A stretch of 64,000 nucleotides of DNA from Asterias amurensis (taxonomy: Eukaryota > Echinodermata > Asteroidea > Forcipulatida > Asteriidae): contig NC_092667.1 in the NCBI RefSeq assembly GCF_032118995.1, forward strand, positions 5,324,931 through 5,388,930, given 5' to 3'. A program made the translations under genes and the position numbers. The notes under the pieces were generated by a model. The model saw only the letters and a list, made by a program, of their open reading frames with translations, did not search any database and was not told where the DNA came from. Positions 1-14,200 of this stretch are shown here, in pieces. Positions within the stretch are counted from its first letter, which is position 1. Each line of letters begins with the position of its first letter.

Positions 1-300
1 GGGTATGTTCTTTGTTCACTGAAATTCAATTTGATGCACAACTAGTGTTCTCCTTCGCTGGTGTAATGCCTTACAAAATTTGACGAGCTAGAGCGAGCAT
101 TTTTGGAAGCATGCGTTTGTACTAGGGCCTGAGCTGGAAGGTAGTGGTTGGTCCCTAAAAAGTTCTGGTCGGCAAGATCTCTCAAGACGTCGGGATGAGG
201 GCCCCTTATAATTTAGCCTTTTGTTGGTCACGTCATTCTTTTGTTTTTGAGTAAACAGGTTTGTACTGGGGATCCTTCGTGATCATCAAAGGTGCCTTGA
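1..300. other. Unassigned DNA at window edge
   Basis: No convincing coding, RNA or repeat signal was recognised in the first 300 bases. Confidence 0.5.
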
Positions 301-490
301 GATGTCTTCCCTTGAGCCAATGGAATCTGGACTTGGTGGATGACGAGGACTTCTATTCAGTTGATGATATGATGGCTGGAGAAACATGTTTTGCTTGGTC
401 ATGCCACTTTACATCAAAATATCTAGTAAGAACACCAATTTTATTGCCTTTTGATACCAAAGATGACATTGGATTCCTATAATTTATAGT
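300..490 (+). other. Left coding-like arm flanking the 56 bp minisatellite
   Basis: The plus strand reads LDLVDDEDFYSVDDMMAGET then CFAW. A diverged inverted copy lies on the far side of the satellite, reading RWDPNLTDDDNFYPDDD and VGETSFA on the minus strand. The last 30 bases (453-482) also match the inverted complement of 4141-4170 at about 27 of 30 positions. Differences keep the pattern DD-FY-DD-GET-FA, as if it once coded. The protein family is not recognised; it may be an exon of an unknown gene or part of a transposon. Confidence 0.4.
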
Positions 491-584
491 TGTTTTGTAT
501 TGGTTGGTTTTAGATGAGGTCAAAGGTCAGGTCTAGGGGGAAATTAGTGGCCATTGGAAAACTTGTGTTTTGAAATAGCCATGC

Positions 585-3500
585 TATCCCTGGTGTCCTG
601 TATTCTCTACACTTTCACCTGTGTTTTGAATTACCCATACTTCCCTGTGTCGTGTATTCTCTACACTTCCACATGCATGGTGAATTACCCATAATTCCCT
701 GGTGTGGTTTATTCTTCACACTTTTACTTGTGTGATGAACTACCATTACTCCCCCTGGTGTGGCGTATTCTCTACACTTTCACCTGTTTTTTGAATCGCC
801 CATACCTCACCTGGTGTTGCGTATTCTCTGCACTTTCACCTGTGTTTTGAATTACCCATACCTCCCTGGTGTCGTGTATTCTCTACACTTCCACATGCAT
901 GGTGAATTACCCATAACTCCCTGGTGTAGTTTATTCTTCACACTTTTACTTGTGTGATGAACTACCATTACTCCCCCTGGTGTGGCGTATTCTCTACACT
1001 TTCACCTGTTTTTTGAATTACCCATGCTTCCCCTGGTGTGGCGTATTCTCTACACTTCCACATGCATGGTGAATTACCCATAATTCCCTGGTGTGGTTTA
1101 TTCTTCACACTTTTACTTGTGTGATGAACTACCATTACTCCCCCTGGTGTGGCGTATTCTCTACACTTTCACCTGTTTTTTGAATCGCCCATACCTCACC
1201 TGGTGTTGCGTATTCTCTGCACTTTCACCTGTGTTTTGAATTACCCATACCTCCCTGGTGTCGTGTATTCTCTACACTTCCACATGCATGGTGAATTACC
1301 CATAACTCCCTGGTGTAGTTTATTCTTCACCCTTTTACTTGTGTGATGAACTACCATTACTCCCCCTGGTGTGGCGTATTCTCTACACTTTCACCTGTTT
1401 TTTGAATTACCCATGCTTCCCCTGGTGTGGCGTATTCTCTACACTTCCACATGCATGGTGAATTACCCATAATTCCCTGGTGTGGTTTATTCTTCACACT
1501 TTTACTTGTGTGATGAACTACCATTACTCCCCCTGGTGTGGCGTATTCTCTTCACTTTCACCTGTTTTTTGAATCGCCCATACCTCACCTGGTGTTGCGT
1601 ATTCTCTGCACTTTCACCTGTGTTTTGAATTACCCATACCTCCCTGGTGTCGTGTATTCTCTACACTTCCACATGCATGGTGAATTACCCATAACTCCCT
1701 GGTGTAGTTTATTCTTCACACTTTTACTTGTGTGATGAACTACCATTACTCCCCCTGGTGTGGCGTATTCTCTACACTTTCACCTGTTTTTTGAATTACC
1801 CATGCTTCCCCTGGTGTGGTGTTTTTTCTACACTTCCACATGCATGGTGAATTACCCATACTTCCCTGGTGTGGTTTATTCTTCACACTTTTACTTGTGT
1901 GATGAATTACCCATACTCCCCCTGGTGTGGCGTATTCTCTATACTTTCACCTGTATTTTGAATTACCCATAATTCCCCTAGTGTGGCGTACTCTCTACAT
2001 TTCCACCAGCACTGATTTCCACATGCATGGTGAATTACCCATAATTCCCTGGTGTGGTTTACTCTTCACACTTTTACTCGTGTGATGAATTACCCATACT
2101 TCCCCTGGTGTTGCGTATTCTCTGCACTTTCACCTGTGTTTTGAATTACCCATACTTCCCCTGGTGTGGCGTATTCTCTACATTTCCACCAGCACTGATT
2201 TCCACATGCATGGTGAATTACCCATAATTCCCTGGTGTGGTTTATTCTTCACACTTTTACTTGTGTGATGAATTACCATTACTCCCCCTGGTGTGGCGTA
2301 TTCTCTACACTTTCACCTGTTTTTTGAATTACCCATGCTTCCCCTGGTGTGGCGTATTCTCTACACTTCTCACCTGTGTTTTGAATAACCCATGATTCCC
2401 CTGGTCTTGCATATTCTCTATACTTTCACATGTGTCTGAATTACCCATAATTCCCTTGGTCTTGCGTTTTCTCTACACTTTCACCCGTGTTTTGAATTAC
2501 CCATAATTCCCAGTTGTTGCGTATTCTCTACACTTTCACCTGTGTTTTGAATTACCCATACTACCCCCTTGGTGTTGCGTATTCTCTACACTTGCACCTG
2601 AGTTTTGAATTACCCATAATTCCCCTGGTGTCTGTATTCTCTACACTTTCACATGCATGGGTGAATTACCCATAATTCCCTGGTGTGGTTTATTCTTCAC
2701 ACTTTTACTTGTGTGATGAATTACCATTACTCCCCCTGGTGTGGCGTACTCTCTACACTTCCACATACATGGTGAATTACCTATAATTCCCTGGTGTGGT
2801 TTACTCTTCACACTTTTACTTGTGTGATGAATTACCCATACTTCCCCTGGTGTGGCGTATTCTCTACACTTTCACCTGTGTTTTGAATTACCCGTACTTC
2901 CCTGGTGTCGTGTATTCTCTACACTTGCACCTGAGTTTTGAATTACCCATAATTCCCCTGGTGTCTGTATTCTCTACACTTTCACATGCATGGGTGAATT
3001 ACCCATAATTCCCTGGTGTGGTTTATTCTTCACACTTTTACTTGTGTGATGAATTACCATTACTCCCCCTGGTGTGGCGTACTCTCTACACTTCCACATG
3101 CATGGTGAATTACCCATAATTCCCTGGTGTAGTTTATTCTTCACACTTTTACTTGTGTGATGAACTACCATTACTCCCCCTGGTGTGGCGTATTCTCTAC
3201 ACTTTCACCTGTGTTTTGAATAACCCATGATTCCCCTGGTCTTGCATATTCTCTATACTTTCACATGTGTCTGAATTACCCATAATTCCCTTGGTCTTGC
3301 GTTTTCTCACACTTTCACCCGTGTTTTGAATTACCCATACTTCCCTGGTGTCGTGTATTCTCTACACTTCCACATGCATGGTGAATTACCCATAATTCCC
3401 CTGGTCTTGCATTTTTCTCTACACTTTCACCCGTGTTTTGAATTACCCATAATTCCCAGTTGTTGCGTATTCTCTACACTTTCACCTGTGTTTTGAATTA

Positions 3501-4050
3501 CCCATAATTCCCCTGGTGTCTGCATTCTCTACACTTTCACATGCATGGTGAATTACCCATAATTCCCAGGTGTGGTTTATTCTCTACACTTTCACCTGTG
3601 TGATGAATTACTCATAATTCCCCTGGTGTCTGTGTTCTCTACGCTTTCACATGCCTGGAGAATTACCCATAATTCCCTGAGTGTGGTTTATTCTTCACAC
3701 CTTTACTTGTGTTTTGAATTACCCATGATTCCCCTGTCTTGCATATTCGCTACACTTTCACGTGTCTGAATTACCCATAATTCCCCTGGTCTTGCGTTTT
3801 CTCTACACTTTCACCTGTGTGATGAGTTACCCATAATTCCCCTGGGGTTTGTGTTCTCTACACTTCCACATGCATGGTGAATTACCCATAATTCCCTGGT
3901 GTGGATTATGCTCCACACTTTTACTTGTGTGATTATTTACCCATACTTCCCCTAGTGTTGCATGTTCTCTACATGTGTGACAAAATACCCGTTCCCCTGG
4001 TGTGGCGTATTCTCTACACTTTCACCTGTGTTTTGAATTACCCATAGTCT
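585..4050. repeat. Minisatellite array, ~56 bp unit with 389 bp higher-order repeat
   Basis: About 60 head-to-tail variants of a unit built from CTGGTGTGGCGTATTCTC, TACACTTTCACCTGTG and TTTTGAATTACCCATA. Between about 710 and 1,880 a block of seven units (389 bp) recurs almost exactly; identical open frames start at 760, 1149 and 1538. Later units are more mixed. The array creates short open frames on both strands that have no gene features. Confidence 0.92.
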
Positions 4051-4136
4051 TCCATACAAGTGCTGGTCTTGATTAATCTCAGTTGGTTGAAAAGTTTAGT
4101 TGTTATGGTCAAAGTCGGTCTTTTTAAGAAAAGGTA

Positions 4137-4600
4137 GAAGTTATATAAATCCAATGTCATCTTTGTTATCATTTATTGGCAAACAAATAGTGAGAAATTG
4201 TCACTATTCAGCTTACTAAAACTGTTCATAAATTTGCGACGTTATCGTCAATACGTCTAGCATTTTACTTGAAGCTTTTGGTACAAGTTATGTGATTTAT
4301 ACACTCGTCAACTTTGTTTTAAGTCAAAGTTGGTCAAAATAAGTTCACATGTAGTCATTTTGTAAGTTGACTACATCTGAGTGTCCAAATTGCAGCCCCA
4401 TGAAAAGCAAGGGGGAAATTAGTGGCCATTGCAAAACTTGTTTCTCCAACCAGCACATCATCATCTGGATAGAAGTTGTCATCATCTGTTAAGTTAGGAT
4501 CCCATCGGAACAATCGTCTACATCTCTTGGCACCACCAGTGCTGCTTGGTTGCAAGACAACAATCGGTGAAATCTTTGGCCCTTGAGGGCACCAGTTCAT
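4137..4600 (-). other. Right coding-like arm flanking the 56 bp minisatellite
   Basis: Inverted partner of the left arm. The minus strand reads RWDPNLTDDDNFYPDDDV, then LVGETSFAMATNFPLAFHG. The two matching blocks are about 280 bp apart here but about 75 bp apart in the left arm, so one arm has gained or lost sequence. A direct-orientation fragment (GGGGGAAATTAGTGGCCATT) is also shared with 537-556. Confidence 0.4.
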
Positions 4601-5228
4601 TTAAGCAAGCAACAACTACCTTCTGCTCAATGCTTGCGTTTAAAACACAGCGCAAAATTGCGTCTAGCTCGTTTGTATTTTTGTGAGACATTACATTGTT
4701 GAAGTAGACGCTAGTAGTACATCTAATTGAACTTCACTGTACAGAGAACATATCAACCATTGCACTTGGGCCTTTAGGTCATCACAAGTTCCAGGTGGCC
4801 GAGGGGGTCCACCGACAGGCACAGGTGTTTGCACGACTCTGCTTTTTTTTTGGCCAAATTTTCAATAAAAAAATTGAACATGACTCTCCTTGTAACTTGT
4901 GTTTTAATTGTTTGAACTCTATCTACGCCCCCCCCCCCCCCCCAAATTGAATATTGAGGGCCCACCTTATCCTGATGGGACCCTCAAGCCGCCATTTGTA
5001 CCCACAATACAATTGGGTGCGTATATAAGTCGCTTTTAGCAAGTCATTTTGCGCAAGGAAACTCCTATTACATTAGTACACACCCAATTTGTTGCATTGT
5101 GGGAAAAAATGGCGGCCAAGTAAACGAGACAAATAATGAGACACAGTTCTGTAAATAGCATCAGCCTTCTTTATTCTTGTACATTTGAAATAGCACTCAC
5201 AATTTAATAAAGAATTTAATAAAGTATC
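4600..5228. other. Spacer between the two satellites with a TIR element
   Basis: No gene is seen. It holds a 16-base poly-C run (4928-4943) and a short inverted-repeat element at about 4988-5121 whose arms share GCCGCCATTT and CCCACAAT...AATTGGGTG. A TATATAAG motif lies between the arms, but no transcript is evident. Confidence 0.5.
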
Positions 5229-8200
5229 AAGCAAAATTTGATAAAAACGCAAGGCTATAGCCTTGTAGCTTTTTGAGCAAAATTGGATGAAAACGCAAGG
5301 CTATAGCCTTGTAGCTTTTTGAGCAAAATTGGATGAAAACGCAAGGCTATAGCCTTGTAGCTTTTTGAGCAAAATTTGATAAAAACGCAAGGCTATAGCC
5401 TTGTAGCTTTTTGAGCAAAATTTGATAAAAACGCAAGGCTATAGCCTTGTAGCTTTTTGAGCAAAATTGGATGAAAACGCAAGGCTATAGCCTTGTAGCT
5501 TTTTGAGCAAAATTTGATAAAAACGCAAGGCTATAGCCTTGTAGCTTTTTGAGCAAAATTTGATAAAAAACGCAAGGCTATAGCCTTGTAGCTTTTTGAG
5601 CAAAATTTGAACAAAAAACGCAAGGCTATAGCCTTGTAGCTTTTTGAGCAAAATTGGATAAAAACGCAAGGCTATAGCCTTGTAGCTTTTTGAGCAAAAT
5701 TGGATGAAAACGCAAGGCTATAGCCTTGTAGCTTTTTGAGCAAAATTGGATAAAAACGCAAGGCTATAGCCTTGTAGCTTTTTGAGCAAAATTTGATAAA
5801 AAACGCAAGGCTATAGCCTTGTAGCTTTTTGAGCAAAATTTGAACAAAAAACGCAAGGCTATAGCCTTGTAGCTTTTTGAGCAAAATTGGATAAAAACGC
5901 AAGGCTTTAGCCTTGTAGCTTTTTGAGCAAAATTTGAACAAAAAACGCAAGGCTATAGCCTTGTAGCTTTTTGAGCAAAATTGGATGAAAACGCAAGGCT
6001 ATAGCCTTGTAGCTTTTTGAGCAAAATTTGAACAAAAAACGCAAGGCTATAGCCTTGTAGCTTTTTGAGCAAAATTGGATGAAAACGCAAGGCTATAGCC
6101 TTGTAGCTTTTTGAGCAAAATTTGATAAAAACGCAAGGCTATAGCCTTGTAGCTTTTTGAGCAAAATTTGATAAAAAACGCAAGGCTATAGCCTTGTAGC
6201 TTTTTGAGCAAAATTTGAACAAAAAACGCAAGGCTATAGCCTTGTAGCTTTTTGAGCAAAATTGGATGAAAACGCAAGGCTATAGCCTTGTAGCTTTTTG
6301 AGCAAAATTTGATAAAAACGCAAGGCTATAGCCTTGTAGCTTTTTGAGCAAAATTGGATAAAAACGCAAGGCTATAGCCTTGTAGCTTTTTGAGCAAAAT
6401 TTGAACAAAAAACGCAAGGCTATAGCCTTGTAGCTTTTTGAGCAAAATTGGATGAAAACGCAAGGCTATAGCCTTGTAGCTTTTTGAGCAAAATTTGATA
6501 AAAACGCAAGGCTATAGCCTTGTAGCTTTTTGAGCAAAATTTGATAAAAAACGCAAGGCTATAGCCTTGTAGCTTTTTGAGCAAAATTTGAACAAAAAAC
6601 GCAAGGCTATAGCCTTGTAGCTTTTTGAGCAAAATTGGATAAAAACGCAAGGCTATAGCCTTGTAGCTTTTTTAGCAAAATTGGATAAAAATGCAAGGCT
6701 TTAGCCTTGTAGCTTTTTGAGCAAAATTTGAACAAAAAACGCAAGGCTATAGCCTTGTAGCTTTTTGAGCAAAATTGGATAAAAACGCAAGGCTATAGCC
6801 TTGTAGCTTTTTGAGCAAAATTGGATGAAAACGCAAGGCTATAGCCTTGTAGCTTTTTGAGCAAAATTTGATAAAAACGCAAGGCTATAGCCTTGTAGCT
6901 TTTTGAGCAAAATTTGATAAAAAACGCAAGGCTATAGCCTTGTAGCTTTTTGAGCAAAATTTGAACAAAAAACGCAAGGCTATAGCCTTGTAGCTTTTTG
7001 AGCAAAATTGGATGAAAACGCAAGGCTATAGCCTTGTAGCTTTTTGAGCAAAATTTGATAAAAACGCAAGGCTATAGCCTTGTAGCTTTTTGAGCAAAAT
7101 TGGATAAAAACGCAAGGCTATAGCCTTGTAGCTTTTTGAGCAAAATTTGAACAAAAAACGCAAGGCTATAGCCTTGTAGCTTTTTGAGCAAAATTGGATG
7201 AAAACGCAAGGCTATAGCCTTGTAGCTTTTTGAGCAAAATTTGATAAAAACGCAAGGCTATAGCCTTGTAGCTTTTTGAGCAAAATTTGATAAAAAACGC
7301 AAGGCTATAGCCTTGTAGCTTTTTGAGCAAAATTTGAACAAAAAACGCAAGGCTATAGCCTTGTAGCTTTTTGAGCAAAATTGGATAAAAACGCAAGGCT
7401 ATAGCCTTGTAGCTTTTTTAGCAAAATTGGATAAAAATGCAAGGCTTTAGCCTTGTAGCTTTTTGAGCAAAATTTGAACAAAAAACGCAAGGCTATAGCC
7501 TTGTAGCTTTTTGAGCAAAATTGGATAAAAACGCAAGGCTATAGCCTTGTAGCTTTTTGAGCAAAATTTGAACAAAAAACGCAAGGCTATAGCCTTGTAG
7601 CTTTTTGAGCAAAATTGGATAAAAACGCAAGGCTTTAGCCTTGTAGCTTTTTGAGCAAAATTTGAACAAAAAACGCAAGGCTATAGCCTTGTAGCTTTTT
7701 GAGCAAAATTGGATAAAAACGCAAGGCTATAGCCTTGTAGCTTTTTGAGCAAAATTTGAACAAAAAACGCAAGGCTATAGCCTTGTAGCTGTTTGAGCAA
7801 AATTGGATAAAAACGCAAGGCTATAGCCTTGTAGCTTTTTGAGCAAAATTGGATAAAAATGCAAGGCTTTAGCCTTGTAGCTTTTTGAGCAAAATTGGAT
7901 GAAAACGCAAGGCTATAGCCTTGTAGCTTTTTGAGCAAAATTTGATAAAAACGCAAGGCTATAGCCTTGTAGCTTTTTGAGCAAAATTTGATAAAAATGC
8001 AAGGCTATAGCCTTGTAGCTTTTTGAGCAAAATTGGATGAAAACGCAAGGCTATAGCCTTGTAGCTTTTTGAGCAAAATTGGATGAAAACGCAAGGCTAT
8101 AGCCTTGTAGCTTTTTGAGCAAAATTTGATAAAAAACGCAAGGCTATAGCCTTGTAGCTTTTTGAGCAAAATTTGAACAAAAAACGCAAGGCTATAGCCT

Positions 8201-11200
8201 TGTAGCTTTTTGAGCAAAATTGGATAAAAACGCAAGGCTATAGCCTTGTAGCTTTTTTAGCAAAATTGGATAAAAATGCAAGGCTTTAGCCTTGTAGCTT
8301 TTTGAGCAAAATTTGAACAAAAAACGCAAGGCTATAGCCTTGTAGCTTTTTGAGCAAAATTGGATAAAAACGCAAGGCTATAGCCTTGTAGCTTTTTGAG
8401 CAAAATTGGATGAAAACGCAAGGCTATAGCCTTGTAGCTTTTTGAGCAAAATTTGATAAAAACGCAAGGCTATAGCCTTGTAGCTTTTTGAGCAAAATTT
8501 GATAAAAAACGCAAGGCTATAGCCTTGTAGCTTTTTGAGCAAAATTTGAACAAAAAACGCAAGGCTATAGCCTTGTAGCTTTTTGAGCAAAATTGGATGA
8601 AAACGCAAGGCTATAGCCTTGTAGCTTTTTGAGCAAAATTTGATAAAAACGCAAGGCTATAGCCTTGTAGCTTTTTGAGCAAAATTGGATAAAAACGCAA
8701 GGCTATAGCCTTGTAGCTTTTTGAGCAAAATTTGAACAAAAAACGCAAGGCTATAGCCTTGTAGCTTTTTGAGCAAAATTGGATGAAAACGCAAGGCTAT
8801 AGCCTTGTAGCTTTTTGAGCAAAATTTGATAAAAACGCAAGGCTATAGCCTTGTAGCTTTTTGAGCAAAATTTGATAAAAAACGCAAGGCTATAGCCTTG
8901 TAGCTTTTTGAGCAAAATTTGAACAAAAAACGCAAGGCTATAGCCTTGTAGCTTTTTGAGCAAAATTGGATAAAAACGCAAGGCTATAGCCTTGTAGCTT
9001 TTTTAGCAAAATTGGATAAAAATGCAAGGCTTTAGCCTTGTAGCTTTTTGAGCAAAATTTGAACAAAAAACGCAAGGCTATAGCCTTGTAGCTTTTTGAG
9101 CAAAATTGGATAAAAACGCAAGGCTATAGCCTTGTAGCTTTTTGAGCAAAATTTGAACAAAAAACGCAAGGCTATAGCCTTGTAGCTTTTTGAGCAAAAT
9201 TGGATAAAAACGCAAGGCTTTAGCCTTGTAGCTTTTTGAGCAAAATTTGAACAAAAAACGCAAGGCTATAGCCTTGTAGCTTTTTGAGCAAAATTGGATA
9301 AAAACGCAAGGCTATAGCCTTGTAGCTTTTTGAGCAAAATTTGAACAAAAAACGCAAGGCTATAGCCTTGTAGCTGTTTGAGCAAAATTGGATAAAAACG
9401 CAAGGCTATAGCCTTGTAGCTTTTTGAGCAAAATTGGATAAAAATGCAAGGCTTTAGCCTTGTAGCTTTTTGAGCAAAATTGGATGAAAACGCAAGGCTA
9501 TAGCCTTGTAGCTTTTTGAGCAAAATTTGATAAAAACGCAAGGCTATAGCCTTGTAGCTTTTTGAGCAAAATTTGATAAAAATGCAAGGCTATAGCCTTG
9601 TAGCTTTTTGAGCAAAATTGGATGAAAACGCAAGGCTATAGCCTTGTAGCTTTTTGAGCAAAATTGGATGAAAACGCAAGGCTATAGCCTTGTAGCTTTT
9701 TGAGCAAAATTTGATAAAAACGCAAGGCTATAGCCTTGTAGCTTTTTGAGCAAAATTGGATGAAAACGCAAGGCTATAGCCTTTGTAGCTTTTTGAGCAA
9801 AATTGGATGAAAACGCAAGGCTATAGCCTTGTAGCTTTTTGAGCAAAATTTGATAAAAATGCAAGGCTTTAGCCTTGTAGCTTTTTGAGCAAAATTTGAA
9901 CAAAAAACGCAAGGCTATAGCCTTGTAGCTTTTTGAGCAAAATTTGATAAAAACGCAAGGCTATAGCCTTGTAGCTTTTTGAGCAAAATTGGATAAAAAT
10001 GCAAGGCTTTAGCCTTGTAGCTTTTTGAGCAAAATTGGATAAAAATGCAAGGCTTTAGCCTTGTAGCTTTTTGAGCAAAATTGGATGAAAACGCAAGGCT
10101 ATAGCCTTGTAGCTTTTTGAGCAAAATTGGATGAAAACGCAAGGCTATAGCCTTGTAGCTTTTTGAGCAAAATTTGATAAAAACGCAAGGCTATAGCCTT
10201 GTAGCTTTTTGAGCAAAATTTGATAAAAAACGCAAGGCTATAGCCTTGTAGCTTTTTGAGCAAAATTTGAACAAAAAACGCAAGGCTATAGCCTTGTAGC
10301 TTTTTGAGCAAAATTGGATAAAAACGCAAGGCTATAGCCTTGTAGCTTTTTGAGCAAAATTGGATGAAAACGCAAGGCTATAGCCTTGTAGCTTTTTGAG
10401 CAAAATTTGAACAAAAAACGCAAGGCTATAGCCTTGTAGCTTTTTGAGCAAAATTGGATAAAAACGCAAGGCTATAGCCTTGTAGCTTTTTTAGCAAAAT
10501 TGGATAAAAATGCAAGGCTTTAGCCTTGTAGCTTTTTGAGCAAAATTTGAACAAAAAACGCAAGGCTATAGCCTTGTAGCTTTTTGAGCAAAATTGGATA
10601 AAAACGCAAGGCTATAGCCTTGTAGCTTTTTGAGCAAAATTTGAACAAAAAACGCAAGGCTATAGCCTTGTAGCTTTTTGAGCAAAATTTGATAAAAACG
10701 CAAGGCTATAGCCTTGTAGCTTTTTGAGCAAAATTTGATAAAAACGCAAGGCTATAGCCTTGTAGCTTTTTGAGCAAAATTTGATAAAAAACGCAAGGCT
10801 ATAGCCTTGTAGCTTTTTGAGCAAAATTTGAACAAAAAACGCAAGGCTATAGCCTTGTAGCTTTTTGAGCAAAATTGGATAAAAACGCAAGGCTATAGCC
10901 TTGTAGCTTTTTGAGCAAAATTGGATAAAAATGCAAGGCTTTAGCCTTGTAGCTTTTTGAGCAAAATTTGAACAAAAAACGCAAGGCTATAGCCTTGTAG
11001 CTTTTTGAGCAAAATTGGATGAAAACGCAAGGCTATAGCCTTGTAGCTTTTTGAGCAAAATTTGATAAAAACGCAAGGCTATAGCCTTGTAGCTTTTTGA
11101 GCAAAATTGGATAAAAACGCAAGGCTATAGCCTTGTAGCTTTTTTAGCAAAATTGGATAAAAATGCAAGGCTTTAGCCTTGTAGCTTTTTGAGCAAAATT

Positions 11201-14200
11201 TGAACAAAAAACGCAAGGCTATAGCCTTGTAGCTTTTTGAGCAAAATTGGATAAAAACGCAAGGCTATAGCCTTGTAGCTTTTTGAGCAAAATTTGAACA
11301 AAAAACGCAAGGCTATAGCCTTGTAGCTTTTTGAGCAAAATTGGATAAAAACGCAAGGCTTTAGCCTTGTAGCTTTTTGAGCAAAATTTGAACAAAAAAC
11401 GCAAGGCTATAGCCTTGTAGCTTTTTGAGCAAAATTGGATAAAAACGCAAGGCTATAGCCTTGTAGCTTTTTGAGCAAAATTTGAACAAAAAACGCAAGG
11501 CTATAGCCTTGTAGCTGTTTGAGCAAAATTGGATAAAAACGCAAGGCTATAGCCTTGTAGCTTTTTGAGCAAAATTGGATAAAAATGCAAGGCTTTAGCC
11601 TTGTAGCTTTTTGAGCAAAATTGGATGAAAACGCAAGGCTATAGCCTTGTAGCTTTTTGAGCAAAATTTGATAAAAACGCAAGGCTATAGCCTTGTAGCT
11701 TTTTGAGCAAAATTTGATAAAAATGCAAGGCTATAGCCTTGTAGCTTTTTGAGCAAAATTTGAACAAAAAACGCAAGGCTATAGCCTTGTAGCTTTTTGA
11801 GCAAAATTGGATGAAAACGCAAGGCTATAAGCCTTGTAGCTTTTTGAGCAAAATTTGATAAAAACGCAAGGCTATAGCCTTGTAGCTTTTTGAGCAAAAT
11901 TTGATAAAAAACGCAAGGCTATAGCCTTGTAGCTTTTTGAGCAAAATTTGAACAAAAAACGCAAGGCTATAGCCTTGTAGCTTTTTGAGCAAAATTGGAT
12001 AAAAACGCAAGGCTATAGCCTTGTAGCTTTTTTAGCAAAATTGGATAAAAACGCAAGGCTATAGCCTTGTAGCTTTTTGAGCAAAATTTGAACAAAAAAC
12101 GCAAGGCTATAGCCTTGTAGCTTTTTGAGCAAAATTGGATGAAAACGCAAGGCTATAGCCTTGTAGCTTTTTGAGCAAAATTTGATAAAAACGCAAGGCT
12201 ATAGCCTTGTAGCTTTTTGAGCAAAATTTGATAAAAAACGCAAGGCTATAGCCTTGTAGCTTTTTGAGCAAAATTTGAACAAAAAACGCAAGGCTATAGC
12301 CTTGTAGCTTTTTGAGCAAAATTGGATAAAAACGCAAGGCTATAGCCTTGTAGCTTTTTTAGCAAAATTGGATAAAAATGCAAGGCTTTAGCCTTGTAGC
12401 TTTTTGAGCAAAATTTGAACAAAAAACGCAAGGCTATAGCCTTGTAGCTTTTTGAGCAAAATTGGATAAAAACGCAAGGCTATAGCCTTGTAGCTTTTTG
12501 AGCAAAATTTGAACAAAAAACGCAAGGCTATAGCCTTGTAGCTTTTTGAGCAAAATTGGATAAAAACGCAAGGCTATAGCCTTGTAGCTTTTTTAGCAAA
12601 ATTGGATAAAAATGCAAGGCTTTAGCCTTGTAGCTTTTTGAGCAAAATTTGAACAAAAAACGCAAGGCTATAGCCTTGTAGCTTTTTGAGCAAAATTGGA
12701 TGAAAACGCAAGGCTATAGCCTTGTAGCTTTTTGAGCAAAATTTGATAAAAACGCAAGGCTATAGCCTTGTAGCTTTTTGAGCAAAATTGGATAAAAATG
12801 CAAGGCTTTAGCCTTGTAGCTTTTTGAGCAAAATTGGATGAAAACGCAAGGCTATAGCCTTGTAGCTTTTTGAGCAAAATTGGATGAAAACGCAAGGCTA
12901 TAGCCTTGTAGCTTTTTGAGCAAAATTTGATAAAAACGCAAGGCTATAGCCTTGTAGCTTTTTGAGCAAAATTTGATAAAAATGCAAGGCTATAGCCTTG
13001 TAGCTTTTTGAGCAAAATTGGATGAAAACGCAAGGCTATAGCCTTGTAGCTTTTTGAGCAAAATTGGATGAAAACGCAAGGCTATAGCCTTGTAGCTTTT
13101 TGAGCAAAATTTGATAAAAACGCAAGGCTATAGCCTTGTAGCTTTTTGAGCAAAATTGGATGAAAACGCAAGGCTATAGCCTTGTAGCTTTTTGAGCAAA
13201 ATTGGATGAAAACGCAAGGCTATAGCCTTGTAGCTTTTTGAGCAAAATTTGATAAAAATGCAAGGCTTTAGCCTTGTAGCTTTTTGAGCAAAATTTGAAC
13301 AAAAAACGCAAGGCTATAGCCTTGTAGCTTTTTGAGCAAAATTTGATAAAAACGCAAGGCTATAGCCTTGTAGCTTTTTGAGCAAAATTGGATAAAAATG
13401 CAAGGCTTTAGCCTTGTAGCTTTTTGAGCAAAATTGGATAAAAATGCAAGGCTTTAGCCTTGTAGCTTTTTGAGCAAAATTGGATGAAAACGCAAGGCTA
13501 TAGCCTTGTAGCTTTTTGAGCAAAATTCGATGAAAACGCAAGGCTATAGCCTTGTAGCTTTTTGAGCAAAATTTGATAAAAACGCAAGGCTATAGCCTTG
13601 TAGCTTTTTGAGCAAAATTTGATAAAAATGCAAGGCTTTAGCCTTGTAGCTTTTTGAGCAAATATGGATGAAAACGCAAGGCTATAGCCTTGTAGCTTTT
13701 TGAGCAAAATTGGATGAAAACGCAAGGCTATAGCCTTGTAGCTTTTTTAGCAAAATTGGATAAAAATGCAAGGCTTTAGCCTTGTAGCTTTTTGAGCAAA
13801 ATTGGATAAAAATGCAAGGCTTTAGCCTTGTAGCTTTTTGAGCAAAATTGGATGAAAACGCAAGGCTATAGCCTTGTAGCTTTTTGAGCAAAATTACATA
13901 AAAACGCAAGGCTATAGCCTTGTAGCTTTTTGAGCAAAATTTGAACAAAAAACGCAAGGCTTTAGCCTTGTAGCTTTTTGAGCAAAATTGGATGAAAACG
14001 CAAGGCTATAGCCTTGTAGCTTTTTGAGCAAAATCGGATGAAAACGCAAGGCTATAGCCTTGTAGCTTTTTGAGCATAATTTGAACAAAAAACGCAAGGC
14101 TATAGCCTTGTAGCTTTTTGAGCAAAATTTGAACAAAAAACGCAAGGCTTTAGCCTTGTAGCTTTTTGAGCAAAATTTGATGAAAACGCAAGGCTATAGC

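Noticed and set aside
760-3769. Open frames such as MAYSLHFHLFFESPI in the first satellite
   Set aside because: Exact recurrence every 389 bp and composition show repeat translation, not genes.
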